This document shows, piece by piece, positions 48,479 through 57,383 of a stretch of DNA of 64,000 nt. The translations under genes and the position numbers were made by a program. The notes beneath the pieces were generated by a model. The model worked only from the letters and a program-made list of their open reading frames with translations, had not been told where the DNA came from and did no database searches. Within the stretch, counting starts at the first letter, position 1; every line of letters starts with the position of its first letter. Source of the stretch: an uncultured Muribaculaceae bacterium (GTDB lineage: Bacteria; Bacteroidota; Bacteroidia; Bacteroidales; Muribaculaceae); the NCBI GenBank assembly GCA_947628305.1, contig CANQZG010000019.1, forward strand, positions 1-64,000, written 5' to 3'.

Positions 48479-49792
48479 ATGGGTCTTTTAATCGGCGTGG
48501 GCAACACAAAGCCCACATTCGCTTATGACTATTATTACGGCATCGAATGGGATAAGACCGTTTCAAATCCCATCCCGACCCGTGTCGGCAAAGATGAACT
48601 TCACAAGTCTTTGCCCGTTCAGTCACTTATGCGACGTTGCGTTTTACGCGACAACGGAACGGTCAATTATTACTTACACGCAAACGATTCTTCAAAGCGT
48701 GACAACGGCGCGGCGGCAAACCTGAAAGGCGCGGACGGTCAATTCATGGTCGAGTTGCCCGACGCTTATATGCGCTTTGAGATGGACGGCAACAAGTGTC
48801 GCGCCCTGATGTCCGACCGCCCCTTGCCGGGCTTCATCAAATGGCGCAAAGACTATGTTTCCGCCGATGAAGCGTGTGTGCAGAGGTCTACAACGACCCT
48901 TTGCGCCGTGGTCAACAATGATGCCGACTATCGCGGCGGAACAAACAATGCCGCATACGACACGACCGACCACACGTTGTTAGGTCGCCCGGCAACGGGA
49001 ATCAGCCTGACAAATTTCCGCGCATACGCCCGCAAGCGCGGGTCGGTGTCGTGGAACTGCAATCTTTATCAGACACACCGCAAGTTGTGGTGGTTCTTTG
49101 CGATTGAATATTGCAATTTCAATTCGCAAGCCGCTTTCAACGCCGCATTGACCGCCGACGGATTCCATCAAGGCGGACTTGGCGCGGGTGTTACAACCCT
49201 TGCATCCGGCGCGTGGAATACATGGAACGCTTACAACCCGTTCATCCCTTGCGGTCACACCCTTTCGTTGGGCAATCACACGGGCGTTGTGCCTTACGAA
49301 ATGCCCGCCGGATATGGTTCAGCCCTGACCGTCGATGTGCCGTCTTATCGCGGCGTGACAAATCCTTTCGGTCACATTTGGAAATGGACTGATGGATGCC
49401 TTTGCAACATTCAGTCGGATGCCGACGGCGGTTTATCGGAATTTTATGTTTGCGACAATCCCGAATCATTCGCAAGCACCATTGGGTCGGACTATCAGTT
49501 GCGCGGCAACTTGCCCCGCAAAGAGGGATATGTAAAAGCCTTGATTCTTGGCGAACACGGCGAAATCATGCCCCTTGAAGTCGGCGCGGGAACAACCACC
49601 TATTTTTGCGACTACTTTTATACAAACATCCCCGCAAGTGGTTCATCAACGCGCGGTGTTTTGTTCGGCGGTTATGCGTCTGCTGGTGCGAATGCGGGCT
49701 TCGTGTCTGCGTATACGAATGATGCGCCGTCGTCTACGAATGCGCTTATCGGTTCTCGGCTTTGCTTTTACCCAATCGAAGCCGCCGCGTAA
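48479..49792 (+). CDS. DGR target protein (tail-tip/adhesin-like) with C-terminal VR1
   Basis: 437 aa; C-terminus RGVLFGGYASAGANAGFVSAYTNDAPSSTNALIGSRLCFYPIEAAA typical of CLec/FGE-fold DGR targets. Confidence 0.88.
   Translation: MGLLIGVGNTKPTFAYDYYYGIEWDKTVSNPIPTRVGKDELHKSLPVQSLMRRCVLRDNGTVNYYLHANDSSKRDNGAAANLKGADGQFMVELPDAYMRFEMDGNKCRALMSDRPLPGFIKWRKDYVSADEACVQRSTTTLCAVVNNDADYRGGTNNAAYDTTDHTLLGRPATGISLTNFRAYARKRGSVSWNCNLYQTHRKLWWFFAIEYCNFNSQAAFNAALTADGFHQGGLGAGVTTLASGAWNTWNAYNPFIPCGHTLSLGNHTGVVPYEMPAGYGSALTVDVPSYRGVTNPFGHIWKWTDGCLCNIQSDADGGLSEFYVCDNPESFASTIGSDYQLRGNLPRKEGYVKALILGEHGEIMPLEVGAGTTTYFCDYFYTNIPASGSSTRGVLFGGYASAGANAGFVSAYTNDAPSSTNALIGSRLCFYPIEAAA
49653..49767 (+). repeat. DGR variable repeat VR1
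   Basis: 115 bp aligned to TR 49861..49975: 99/115 identical, all 16 mismatches at TR adenines. Confidence 0.96.
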
Positions 49793-49860
49793 GCGGAAAT
49801 CGTTCCCCGAAAGCATTTTAAGCGAATCTTGAAATGAAAATAAAAGGGTTGTCAGGTGTC

Positions 49861-49975
49861 GCGGTGTTTTGTTCAGCGGTAATGCGAATAATGGTGCGAA
49901 TGCAGGCTTCGTGTATGCGAATACGAATAATGCGCCGTCGAATACGAATGCGAATATCGGTTCTCAGCTATGCTT
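49861..49975 (+). repeat. DGR template repeat (TR)
   Basis: Noncoding region between target and RT; rich in AAT triplets in the VR reading frame; matches both VRs at all non-A positions. Confidence 0.95.
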
Positions 49976-50120
49976 GTAAAAATATAGTTGCATCACCTGA
50001 AACCTTGCCACAAAAACATCCCATTCCGGGGGTGTATGAGTGGGGCGACCCACGGCAAAAAACAAATCACGTTGAACGGCTTTGGTAGGGTAACCGAAGA
50101 AGCCTATTATTCAAGCAAAC

Positions 50121-51179
50121 ATGAAGCGTTTGAACAACCTTTTTGAAAAGGTCATAAGCCTTGACAATTTACGTCTTGCCGATGAAAAGGCAAGGCGCGG
50201 AAAGTTGCGGTCTTATGGTGTGCAACTTCACGACAAGAACCGTGAAGCCCACATTCTTGCGTTGCATGAGCAGTTAAAGAACGGAACTTTCAAGACATCG
50301 CCTTATCACGTTTTCACAATCTATGAACCCAAAGAACGGTTGATTTTCCGCTTGCCGTACTATCCCGACCGAATCTTGCATCATGCCTTGATGAATGTGC
50401 TTGAACCCATTTGGGTTTCGGTGTTCATAAAAGACACTTATTCTTGCATCAAGAATCGCGGCATCCATGCGTGTGCAAAGTCCGTCCGCCGGGCATTGCG
50501 TGAAGATAAGGACGGCACACGGTATTGCCTGAAAATCGACATCCGCAAGTTTTATCCGTCAATCGACCATTCAGTTTTGAAAAGCATCGTGCGCCGCAAA
50601 ATCAAAGACGCACGATTGCTTTCACTTCTTGATGAAATCATTGATTCCGTGCCGTCGGGTGTGCCGATTGGCAACTACTTGTCACAATATTTCGCAAACC
50701 TTGTCTTGGCTTACTTCGACCATTGGTTGAAAGAGGAAAAGCGGGTGAAGTATTATTGGCGATATGCCGATGATATTGTGATTCTATCCGACAACAAGGA
50801 ATCCTTGCATCAACTATTGCACGACATCCGGGCATATCTTGTCGGGCTTAAACTGAAAGTCAAAAGGAATTATCAAGTGTTCCCCGTCGATTCGCGCGGA
50901 ATTGACTTCTTGGGTTACGTCTTTCGCCACACCCACACGCGATTGCGCAAGTCTATCAAGCAACGGTTGTGCCGCCGGGTGGCACGTTTGAACAAACGCA
51001 AAACACCGATGCCGAAAGAAGCCTATCGCCAACAAATTTGCAGTTGGTGGGGATGGTGTAAATACTGCAATTCAATCAACCTTTTTAATAAACTCAAAAC
51101 AACAATGCCGTATGAAATTAGTTTCAATCGCCCCAAATGCGCACTACGACATGACGCACGGAAAGCCCCTGACGCTTGA
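50121..51179 (+). CDS. DGR-type reverse transcriptase
   Basis: RFPYYPDRILHHALMNVLEPIW...LKIDIRKFYPSIDH...GVPIGNYLSQYFANLVLAYFD...YWRYADDIVILSD; IGNxxSQ motif and TR just upstream. Confidence 0.95.
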   Translation: MKRLNNLFEKVISLDNLRLADEKARRGKLRSYGVQLHDKNREAHILALHEQLKNGTFKTSPYHVFTIYEPKERLIFRLPYYPDRILHHALMNVLEPIWVSVFIKDTYSCIKNRGIHACAKSVRRALREDKDGTRYCLKIDIRKFYPSIDHSVLKSIVRRKIKDARLLSLLDEIIDSVPSGVPIGNYLSQYFANLVLAYFDHWLKEEKRVKYYWRYADDIVILSDNKESLHQLLHDIRAYLVGLKLKVKRNYQVFPVDSRGIDFLGYVFRHTHTRLRKSIKQRLCRRVARLNKRKTPMPKEAYRQQICSWWGWCKYCNSINLFNKLKTTMPYEISFNRPKCALRHDARKAPDA

Positions 51180-51519
51180 AAAAGACAACGACGGGTCTTG
51201 CATTGTGCGCCTGAACATCGCCCCCGAAATGGGCAAGCCCGGCGGCGACATCGCCGTTCAGTCAGCCGACACCGAAGAAGAACAAACCGGGTGGTCGTGC
51301 TATGAAGTCAGGACATTCGCCGCCCCGACAAAAGCGAACTTAAAGCGCGACATCATCCGTTCCCTTGTGGATGAAACCGCCGAATTTGACCTTGTTAATT
51401 CCTACAACAAGCACGTTTTGGGAATCAAGGTCGATGAAGATGCCGTTCAGCGTTACAAGGACTTCTTGACGCTGACCGAAGAAATCGACGCGGCGTTGGT
51501 CGATGCGCTGAAAAACTAA
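51112..51519 (+). CDS. Hypothetical phage protein
   Basis: 135-aa ORF overlapping the RT gene 3' end. Confidence 0.6.
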   Translation: MKLVSIAPNAHYDMTHGKPLTLEKDNDGSCIVRLNIAPEMGKPGGDIAVQSADTEEEQTGWSCYEVRTFAAPTKANLKRDIIRSLVDETAEFDLVNSYNKHVLGIKVDEDAVQRYKDFLTLTEEIDAALVDALKN

Positions 51520-51540
51520 TATTAACTAACACTTACTAAC

Positions 51541-51957
51541 ATGGCAAGGTTTGGCGACCTCGGAATTGAATCCGGGGCAATAATCGGAAAAGGAATCGAG
51601 ATTGAAGAATTGTTCGGCAAGCGGATTTTGATTGAGAAAACCAAGATTTCAAAATCGAAGTTCACGGGCAAGAACAATTCAGGTTTGCGACTGCAAATGC
51701 AAGTCGTTCTTGCGTCGTTCAATGAAAGTGCCGATGCAAACGGTGACTTCTTTGTGAAGAAGCCCGACGGCACACCCGACGGCGAAAGGCGTTGTTGCTT
51801 CACCGGGTCGGATATTCTAATTGAGGGAATCCAAGAAGCAGAAGCAAAGATTTCGACCATCAATGATGAACGCGCCGCAAAGGGCGAATCACCCATTGAA
51901 CTTTATCCGATTGACACAACCATTGTCAAGGTCGGCAAGTGTTTCAACTTCACCTAA
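51541..51957 (+). CDS. Hypothetical phage protein
   Basis: 138-aa ORF in the late operon. Confidence 0.6.
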   Translation: MARFGDLGIESGAIIGKGIEIEELFGKRILIEKTKISKSKFTGKNNSGLRLQMQVVLASFNESADANGDFFVKKPDGTPDGERRCCFTGSDILIEGIQEAEAKISTINDERAAKGESPIELYPIDTTIVKVGKCFNFT

Positions 51958-51960
51958 AAC

Positions 51961-52482
51961 ATGACAAACGAACTCCATCCGATTTTTTCGGCGGTCGGCA
52001 AATACCTGATGGGAGCGGTCGGCGCAATGATAGGATTCTTGCGCCCGACATTCCCTTTCATCATCGTTTGCACCATTGCCGTGTTGCTTGATTGTTACAC
52101 GGCATGGGCATTGTCGCGCCGCGTCAAGAAAAAGTTTCCCGGTGCTAACGATGGCAAGTTCAAAAGCCATTACGCCGGACGTGTTTTCATTACCCTTGTG
52201 AAAGTCTATGCCGTGACCGTGCTTGCCTACATGATAGACACAATCATTTTCCCGGACATGGCGATGATGTTACCCAACATCGTTGCCGGAACGGTGTGTT
52301 TTTGGCAAATATGGTCGATGCTTGAAAACGAATCATCTTGCAACGATGCGCGGTGGGCGGAAATCGCACAACGCATCATGGTTGACAAGACCGAAAGGCA
52401 TTTTGACATTGACTTGCACGAATTGAAGCACGAAAGGAAGAAAGACAATGACACCACGGCAACATCGCCCGGTGTCGAATAA
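51961..52482 (+). CDS. Holin-like membrane protein
   Basis: Three to four hydrophobic segments (AVGAMIGFLRPTFPFIIVCTIAVLLDCYTAWAL), just upstream of the lysin. Confidence 0.8.
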   Translation: MTNELHPIFSAVGKYLMGAVGAMIGFLRPTFPFIIVCTIAVLLDCYTAWALSRRVKKKFPGANDGKFKSHYAGRVFITLVKVYAVTVLAYMIDTIIFPDMAMMLPNIVAGTVCFWQIWSMLENESSCNDARWAEIAQRIMVDKTERHFDIDLHELKHERKKDNDTTATSPGVE

Positions 52483-52504
52483 TTAACCCCAACCATTACA
52501 CAAC

Positions 52505-53089
52505 ATGGCAAATGTAGATTCCTTATTGCCTTACATCCTCAAATTTGAGGGTGGATTTGTCAATGACCCCGCCGATGCCGGGGGCGCGACAAACAAAGGC
52601 GTAACAATCGCAACGTGGCGGCAAGTTGGTTATGACAAGGACGGCGACGGCGACATTGACGTTGCCGACCTGAAAATGCTGACCAATGCCGACGTGCGAA
52701 ACCGCGTGTTGAAGCCCGCTTTTTGGGATAGGTGGAAAGCCGACCGCATCAAGTCGCAAGGTGTCGCAAACATCCTTGTCGATTGGGTGTGGGGGTCAGG
52801 CAAACACGGCATTGTCATTCCGCAACGTCTTTTGGGTGTCACCCCTGATGGCATTGTCGGAGAAAAGACCCTTGCCGCCGTCAACGCCGCCGACCCCCGG
52901 CAGCTTTTCGACGCAATCTTTGAAGCCCGCAAGAAGTTCTTGCACGACATCACCGCAAATTCGGTGGCAAAGTATGAACGCAAAATCGGTCGCAAGGCGA
53001 CGGAAGCCGAATTGAAGAAGCACACCAACAAACGTTTCATCAAGGGATGGTTGCGCCGCCTTGAAGCGATAAAAGAATTTCGCCCATGA
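52505..53089 (+). CDS. Endolysin, GH108-like N-acetylmuramidase
   Basis: [30 protein letters not shown]...[19 protein letters not shown]. Confidence 0.92.
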   Translation: MANVDSLLPYILKFEGGFVNDPADAGGATNKGVTIATWRQVGYDKDGDGDIDVADLKMLTNADVRNRVLKPAFWDRWKADRIKSQGVANILVDWVWGSGKHGIVIPQRLLGVTPDGIVGEKTLAAVNAADPRQLFDAIFEARKKFLHDITANSVAKYERKIGRKATEAELKKHTNKRFIKGWLRRLEAIKEFRP

Positions 53090-53706
53090 AACGTGTGTTC
53101 TTCTTCATCGCCCTTGCCTTGATGCTTGTGTCGTGTGCTTCGACCCGCAAGGTTCAGGAAACGACCACCGCCATGTCGGTTGATTCGGTCAGCGTCAAGG
53201 AAACGACCAAGCAAGAATCCGAAAAGGTTGTTGACACGACCCGGACGGAACACGGCAAAGTCGTGATAACTGAAATCATCTTTGACACGACCCCCGCCCC
53301 AAGCCCGGCGACCGATAAGCCGGACGCAAGGGCATCGCCCGACAAGGTGGCATCGGATAAGCCCGCGCCGGAAGCAACCACCCCGTCCGCATCCGTTAAC
53401 ATTCCCGGTTTCGGTCAGGTGTCCGGCAACATCAAGTCAATTCGGCAAACCGTCATTGAATCCGACAATGAAACAAAAGGTGAAAGCAAGGAATCCCGGA
53501 AGCAAGAGGAAACCAAATGCAATGCAAATGTTTCGGTCGCCGAAGAAAACAATCATCGGGTCGAAGAACCCGCGCCCGACCCCAAGCGGTGGCGATACTT
53601 CTTTTATATTGTCGCCATCGGTGCGGTCGTGCTTCTTTACCTGAAACGTGTTCCCATCCTGAATTGGATAAAAAGAATTTTATCAGGGTTGCGCCGCATC
53701 TTTTGA
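53086..53706 (+). CDS. Lipoprotein with TM segment, spanin-like position
   Basis: [19 protein letters not shown] lipobox; C-terminal [16 protein letters not shown]; after endolysin. Confidence 0.6.
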   Translation: MKRVFFFIALALMLVSCASTRKVQETTTAMSVDSVSVKETTKQESEKVVDTTRTEHGKVVITEIIFDTTPAPSPATDKPDARASPDKVASDKPAPEATTPSASVNIPGFGQVSGNIKSIRQTVIESDNETKGESKESRKQEETKCNANVSVAEENNHRVEEPAPDPKRWRYFFYIVAIGAVVLLYLKRVPILNWIKRILSGLRRIF

Positions 53707-53716
53707 AAAAAATTCT

Positions 53717-53801
53717 TAACTTTGCAACATCATTGTTGCGAAAGCCCCGAAAGGGGAACAATGACAATTCGCCCGGCAGCTTGTCGGGCGATTTTGTTTT
53801 T
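53717..53801 (+). ncRNA. Candidate small RNA at the right prophage end
   Basis: TAACTTTG -7 box (53717..53724), no ORF, hairpin ccccgaaagggg, terminator cgcccggcagcttgtcgggcg-attttgttttt. Confidence 0.4.
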
Positions 53802-53831
53802 CGGTGTGTGAGGAGTTACTCACACAAAAAA

Positions 53832-53862
53832 AGCGACCCCGGAAATGTGACTTTCGGGGTCG
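53832..53862. terminator. Strong hairpin near attR
   Basis: gcgaccccggaaatgtgactttcggggtcgtt. Confidence 0.5.
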
Positions 53863-53863
53863 T

Positions 53864-53885
53864 TTCGTGTACCTTTTCGTGTACT
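53864..53885 (+). promoter_or_regulatory. Candidate integrase arm-type site pair, right end
   Basis: ttcgtgtaccttttcgtgtact, 20/22 identical to 1742..1763. Confidence 0.5.
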
Positions 53886-53920
53886 TTTTCGTTAATCACT
53901 TGATTTTCAAGTGAGATTGC

Positions 53921-53935
53921 GGAGAGGACGAGATT
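53921..53935. repeat. attR core (15 bp), in the 3' end of tRNA-Ser
   Basis: gcggagaggacgaga, identical to 1613..1627. Confidence 0.8.
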
Positions 53936-54006
53936 CGAACTCGTGGTAGGATTGCTCCTACGTCAGTTTAGCAAACTGGTGGTTTCAGCCACTCACCCAC
54001 CTCTCC
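53922..54006 (-). tRNA. tRNA-Ser (GCT)
   Basis: Reverse complement ggagaggtgggtgagtggctgaaaccaccagtttGCTaaactg...gttcgaatctcgtcctctccg; acceptor GGAGAGG/CCTCTCC, TTCGAAT T-loop, long variable arm. Confidence 0.95.
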
Positions 54007-54143
54007 TGTTGTTATGGTGCGTTTACGCTTTTGCGATGGCAAAGGTAGATGTAAGTTTTGACTTGTGCAAGTTTTTAATGTTTTTTTTGTAACTTTGCGG
54101 GTGTAAATTTAGACAACCTTTTAACGCTAAATCAATTGTTCTT

Positions 54144-55097
54144 ATGGCAACAACTTTGGTTAAAACCGATTATAATTTTCCTGGGCAGACTGCTGTATAT
54201 CATGGCAAGGTGCGCGATGTGTACACGGTCAACGATGACATCATGGTGATGATTGCGACCGACCGTATCTCTGCGTTTGATGTGGTGCTGCCCAAGGGCA
54301 TCCCTTATAAGGGGCAGGTGCTCAATCAGCTTGCGGCATATTTCCTTGACTCGACGGCCGATATAGTGCCCAACTGGAAACTTGCCTCACCTGACCCGAT
54401 GGTGACTGTCGGTTACAAGGCCGATGGGTTCAAGGTGGAAATGATTATAAGAGGATACCTCGCCGGTAGCGCATGGCGTGACTACCAGGCGGGCTGCCGT
54501 GAACTTTGTGGAGTTAAATTGCCGGAGGGGATGCGTGAAAATCAGAAGTTCCCCGAGCCGATAATAACCCCTACTACCAAGGCCGACGAGGGTCATGACA
54601 TGAACATCTCGAAAGAGGAAATCATCGCACAGGGGATTGTGGACGCCGCCGATTATGAGGTCATGGAGCGTTACACACGTGCCTTGTTTGAACGCGGAAG
54701 CCGTATGGCCTCCGAGAAGGGATTGATTCTGGTGGATACCAAGTATGAGTTCGGCAAACGTGATGGCAAGGTTATTCTCATTGACGAAATCCATACCCCC
54801 GACTCGTCCCGGTACTATTATGCCGATGGCTATGAGCAACGGTTTGAGGCAGGACAGCCTCAGCGTCAACTTTCGAAGGAGTTTGTGCGTCAGTGGCTTA
54901 TCGAGCATGATTTCATGGGGAAGGCCGGTCAGAATGTGCCGGAGATGACCGATGAGTTCTGTGACAGCGTGAGCCGACGTTATATCGAACTGTATGAGAA
55001 CATAACCGCACGTGAGTTTGACAAGGCCGATGAGAGTGACCTTGAGACCCGCATCGCCGACAATGTGCTCACATGTCTTGACAGGCTCTACAAGTGA
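54144..55097 (+). CDS. purC: Phosphoribosylaminoimidazole-succinocarboxamide synthase
   Basis: [49 protein letters not shown]. Confidence 0.95.
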   Translation: MATTLVKTDYNFPGQTAVYHGKVRDVYTVNDDIMVMIATDRISAFDVVLPKGIPYKGQVLNQLAAYFLDSTADIVPNWKLASPDPMVTVGYKADGFKVEMIIRGYLAGSAWRDYQAGCRELCGVKLPEGMRENQKFPEPIITPTTKADEGHDMNISKEEIIAQGIVDAADYEVMERYTRALFERGSRMASEKGLILVDTKYEFGKRDGKVILIDEIHTPDSSRYYYADGYEQRFEAGQPQRQLSKEFVRQWLIEHDFMGKAGQNVPEMTDEFCDSVSRRYIELYENITAREFDKADESDLETRIADNVLTCLDRLYK

Positions 55098-55100
55098 GGG

Positions 55101-55838
55101 ATGGATGCTGACTGCGAGAAGATAACCCCTTACAAGGATAACCGGGACAAGGCGTCGCAAGTGCGGGAGATGTTTGACAACATCGCGCCGGCATACGATT
55201 TCATGAACCGTGCTATGACGTTCGGCATTGACAGGCTGTGGCGTCGCCGTGCGGTGAATCTTCTGCGGAGACATGGGGTCAACTATATCCTTGACATAGC
55301 GACCGGGACAGGTGACCTTGCAATCGATATGTCGCGCCGTCTCGACCCTCTTGGAGTCACAGGTATTGATATATCGGAGAAAATGGTCGAAATCGGCATG
55401 CGTAAAGTCGCCGATGCCGACCTCGCCGATGTCGTCAAGCTCATGAAGGGGGACTGCATGGAATTGTCGTTCCCTGATGAATCGTTTGACTGTGTGACGG
55501 TGGCATACGGTGTCCGCAATTTCGAGAACCTCGCGCGGGGATATGCCGAGATGTACCGTGTGCTCAAGTCGGGGGGTATTGTGTGCGTCCTTGAACTGTC
55601 GACCCCACGTTCATTTCTTGTAAGACCTTTCTATAACCTGTATGCCAACTATCTTATTCCGGCGGTGGGTAAATTTGTGTCCAATGACGCCCGCGCCTAT
55701 ACTTATCTGCCGGAGTCAATCGCTGCTGTCCCACAGGGTGACGCCATGCTGTCGATAATGAGAAACGTCGGTTTCAGAGAAACTCATTGCCGTCGGATGA
55801 CATTCGGCACATGTTCGCTATATACTGCTTTAAAGTAA
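55101..55838 (+). CDS. ubiE/menG: Demethylmenaquinone/ubiquinone methyltransferase
   Basis: VREMFDNIAPAYDFMNRAMTFGIDRLWRRRAV...ILDIATGTGDLAIDM...AYGVRNFENLARGYAEMYRVLKSGG. Confidence 0.93.
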   Translation: MDADCEKITPYKDNRDKASQVREMFDNIAPAYDFMNRAMTFGIDRLWRRRAVNLLRRHGVNYILDIATGTGDLAIDMSRRLDPLGVTGIDISEKMVEIGMRKVADADLADVVKLMKGDCMELSFPDESFDCVTVAYGVRNFENLARGYAEMYRVLKSGGIVCVLELSTPRSFLVRPFYNLYANYLIPAVGKFVSNDARAYTYLPESIAAVPQGDAMLSIMRNVGFRETHCRRMTFGTCSLYTALK

Positions 55839-55857
55839 CCAAGAATATAATACTATT

Positions 55858-57090
55858 ATGACCAATATTGTAAAAATCTGTTCCATCACTGCAATGGTGT
55901 TTCTGCTCTCAGGTGCCGCATCCTGTAGTAAATCGATAAACTCTGATGACGTGGCCATTGAGAATGCCCGTCAACAGATGAAAGGGCAGATAGACCTGAT
56001 TGAGGAACACCCCGATACGTTCCTGAACCCGACTACATTGAAAAGCGATGGAACGCTCTTTTATTGTCCTGTGGATGACTGGCGCAGTGGTTTTTTCCCG
56101 GGCGCGATGTGGTATCTCTATGAACTGACCGGCGACGAATCCCTGTTGCCCTTGGCAGCCAAGTACACCAAGGCTGTCTCTGACGCGCAGCATGTGAGGT
56201 TCCATCACGATGTCGGTTTCATGGTGGGTTGCAGCTTCGGCAACGCATTGCGTCTGACAGGTGACACTACGACATACGCTCCGGCCATAGTGGAGGCCGC
56301 CAAGTCGCTGTGCACCCGTTTCCGTCCCGCGGCCGGGGTGATTCAGAGCTGGGATGTCGAGCCCGGTGGAGAGAGGGAGAAGAAAGGCTGGCGATGCCCG
56401 ACGATTATCGACAACGTGATGAATCTGGAATTGCTCTTTGAGGCGACACGTCTTTCAGGTGACAGTACCTATTACAATGTCGCGGTGTCACATGCCGACC
56501 GTACGCTGAAAGAGCATTTCCGTCCGAATGGAAGTTGTTACCATGTGATTGACTACGACCCTGTTTCGGGGGATGTGCGCCATCGTCAGACCGCGCAGGG
56601 GTGTTCCGATGAATCGGCATGGGCGCGAGGACAGTCATGGGCAATCTATGGCTTCACCACTGTCTACCGTTACACCGGAGACCGCCGCTATCTTGACCGT
56701 GCCGAGAAAACGTTTGACTTTGTTAAGAATCATCCCAATATGCCGTCTGACCTTGTCCCTTACTGGGACTTGGATGCGCCCGGAATTCCAGACGAACCTC
56801 GCGATGTGTCAACGGCGGCGGTCATCGCATCGGGATTATATGAGATGTGTCGTTATTGCCCCGACAAGGCTAAGGAATATAAGGCCTACGCCGATAACAT
56901 AATGAAATCACTCGCATCGGCTGATTACACCGCTCCGTTTGGCGAGAACGGCAATTTCATCCTCATGCACAGTGTTACAAGCAAACCCGCGAATGTCGAG
57001 ATTGACGTCCCGTTGAATTATGCCGATTATTATTACCTTGAGGCGTTGAAGCGTAAACGCGACCTTGAGGCCGGCAAATCGTTCAAATAA
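55858..57090 (+). CDS. GH88-like unsaturated glucuronyl hydrolase, lipoprotein signal
   Basis: VFLLSGAASCSKS lipobox; DWRSGFFPGAMWYLYELTGDE...DESAWARGQSWAIYGFTTVYRYTGD...PYWDLDAPGIPDEPRDVSTAAVIASGLYEM. Confidence 0.88.
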   Translation: MTNIVKICSITAMVFLLSGAASCSKSINSDDVAIENARQQMKGQIDLIEEHPDTFLNPTTLKSDGTLFYCPVDDWRSGFFPGAMWYLYELTGDESLLPLAAKYTKAVSDAQHVRFHHDVGFMVGCSFGNALRLTGDTTTYAPAIVEAAKSLCTRFRPAAGVIQSWDVEPGGEREKKGWRCPTIIDNVMNLELLFEATRLSGDSTYYNVAVSHADRTLKEHFRPNGSCYHVIDYDPVSGDVRHRQTAQGCSDESAWARGQSWAIYGFTTVYRYTGDRRYLDRAEKTFDFVKNHPNMPSDLVPYWDLDAPGIPDEPRDVSTAAVIASGLYEMCRYCPDKAKEYKAYADNIMKSLASADYTAPFGENGNFILMHSVTSKPANVEIDVPLNYADYYYLEALKRKRDLEAGKSFK

Positions 57091-57113
57091 AGTAACATAC
57101 AGATGTAATAAAT

Positions 57114-57156
57114 GACCGTCGGGCCGTACTCATCGCGAGTGCGGCCCGATGTTGTT
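57114..57156. repeat. 43-bp hairpin-forming intergenic repeat, copy A
   Basis: gaccgtcgggccgtactcatcgcgagtgcggcccgatgttgtt; 41/43 identical to 58046..58088. Confidence 0.8.
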
Positions 57157-57383
57157 AAGATAGGTTAAATTCATAGCTTGACAAAATTGTTGCTCACATT
57201 TTTGGTTATATTTGCGATTGTTAATATTCGTCAACTATTTATGCTAATCATTAATAAATTAAACCTTATGAAAATTAAACCTTTACTACTGCTATCGTTA
57301 TTGTTTTGGCAATATTATAATTATGCCAATTATGCCGGAGTCGAGATTGCAGATTTTTATTTTCAACCTATAGTGATGGAGCA

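Larger units (their letters stand above)
1613..53935. mobile_element. Integrated tailed-phage prophage, ~52.3 kb
   Basis: 15-bp direct repeat gcggagaggacgaga at both ends, the right copy in the 3' end of tRNA-Ser; integrase next to the left end; terminase, portal, capsid, tail and lysis genes inside. Confidence 0.93.

Noticed and set aside
49834-50088. 84-aa ORF over the template repeat
   Set aside because: Overlaps the noncoding TR; arginine-rich translation MRIRIMRRRIRMRIS is just the wrong frame of the AAT-rich TR, also seen in the antisense-like ORFs 49548..49832 and 10302..10691.
50121-51179. Group II intron or retron reverse transcriptase
   Set aside because: Short RT without maturase region, with an IGNYLSQ motif, adjacent to a TR whose copies differ only at adenines; DGR is the clear fit.
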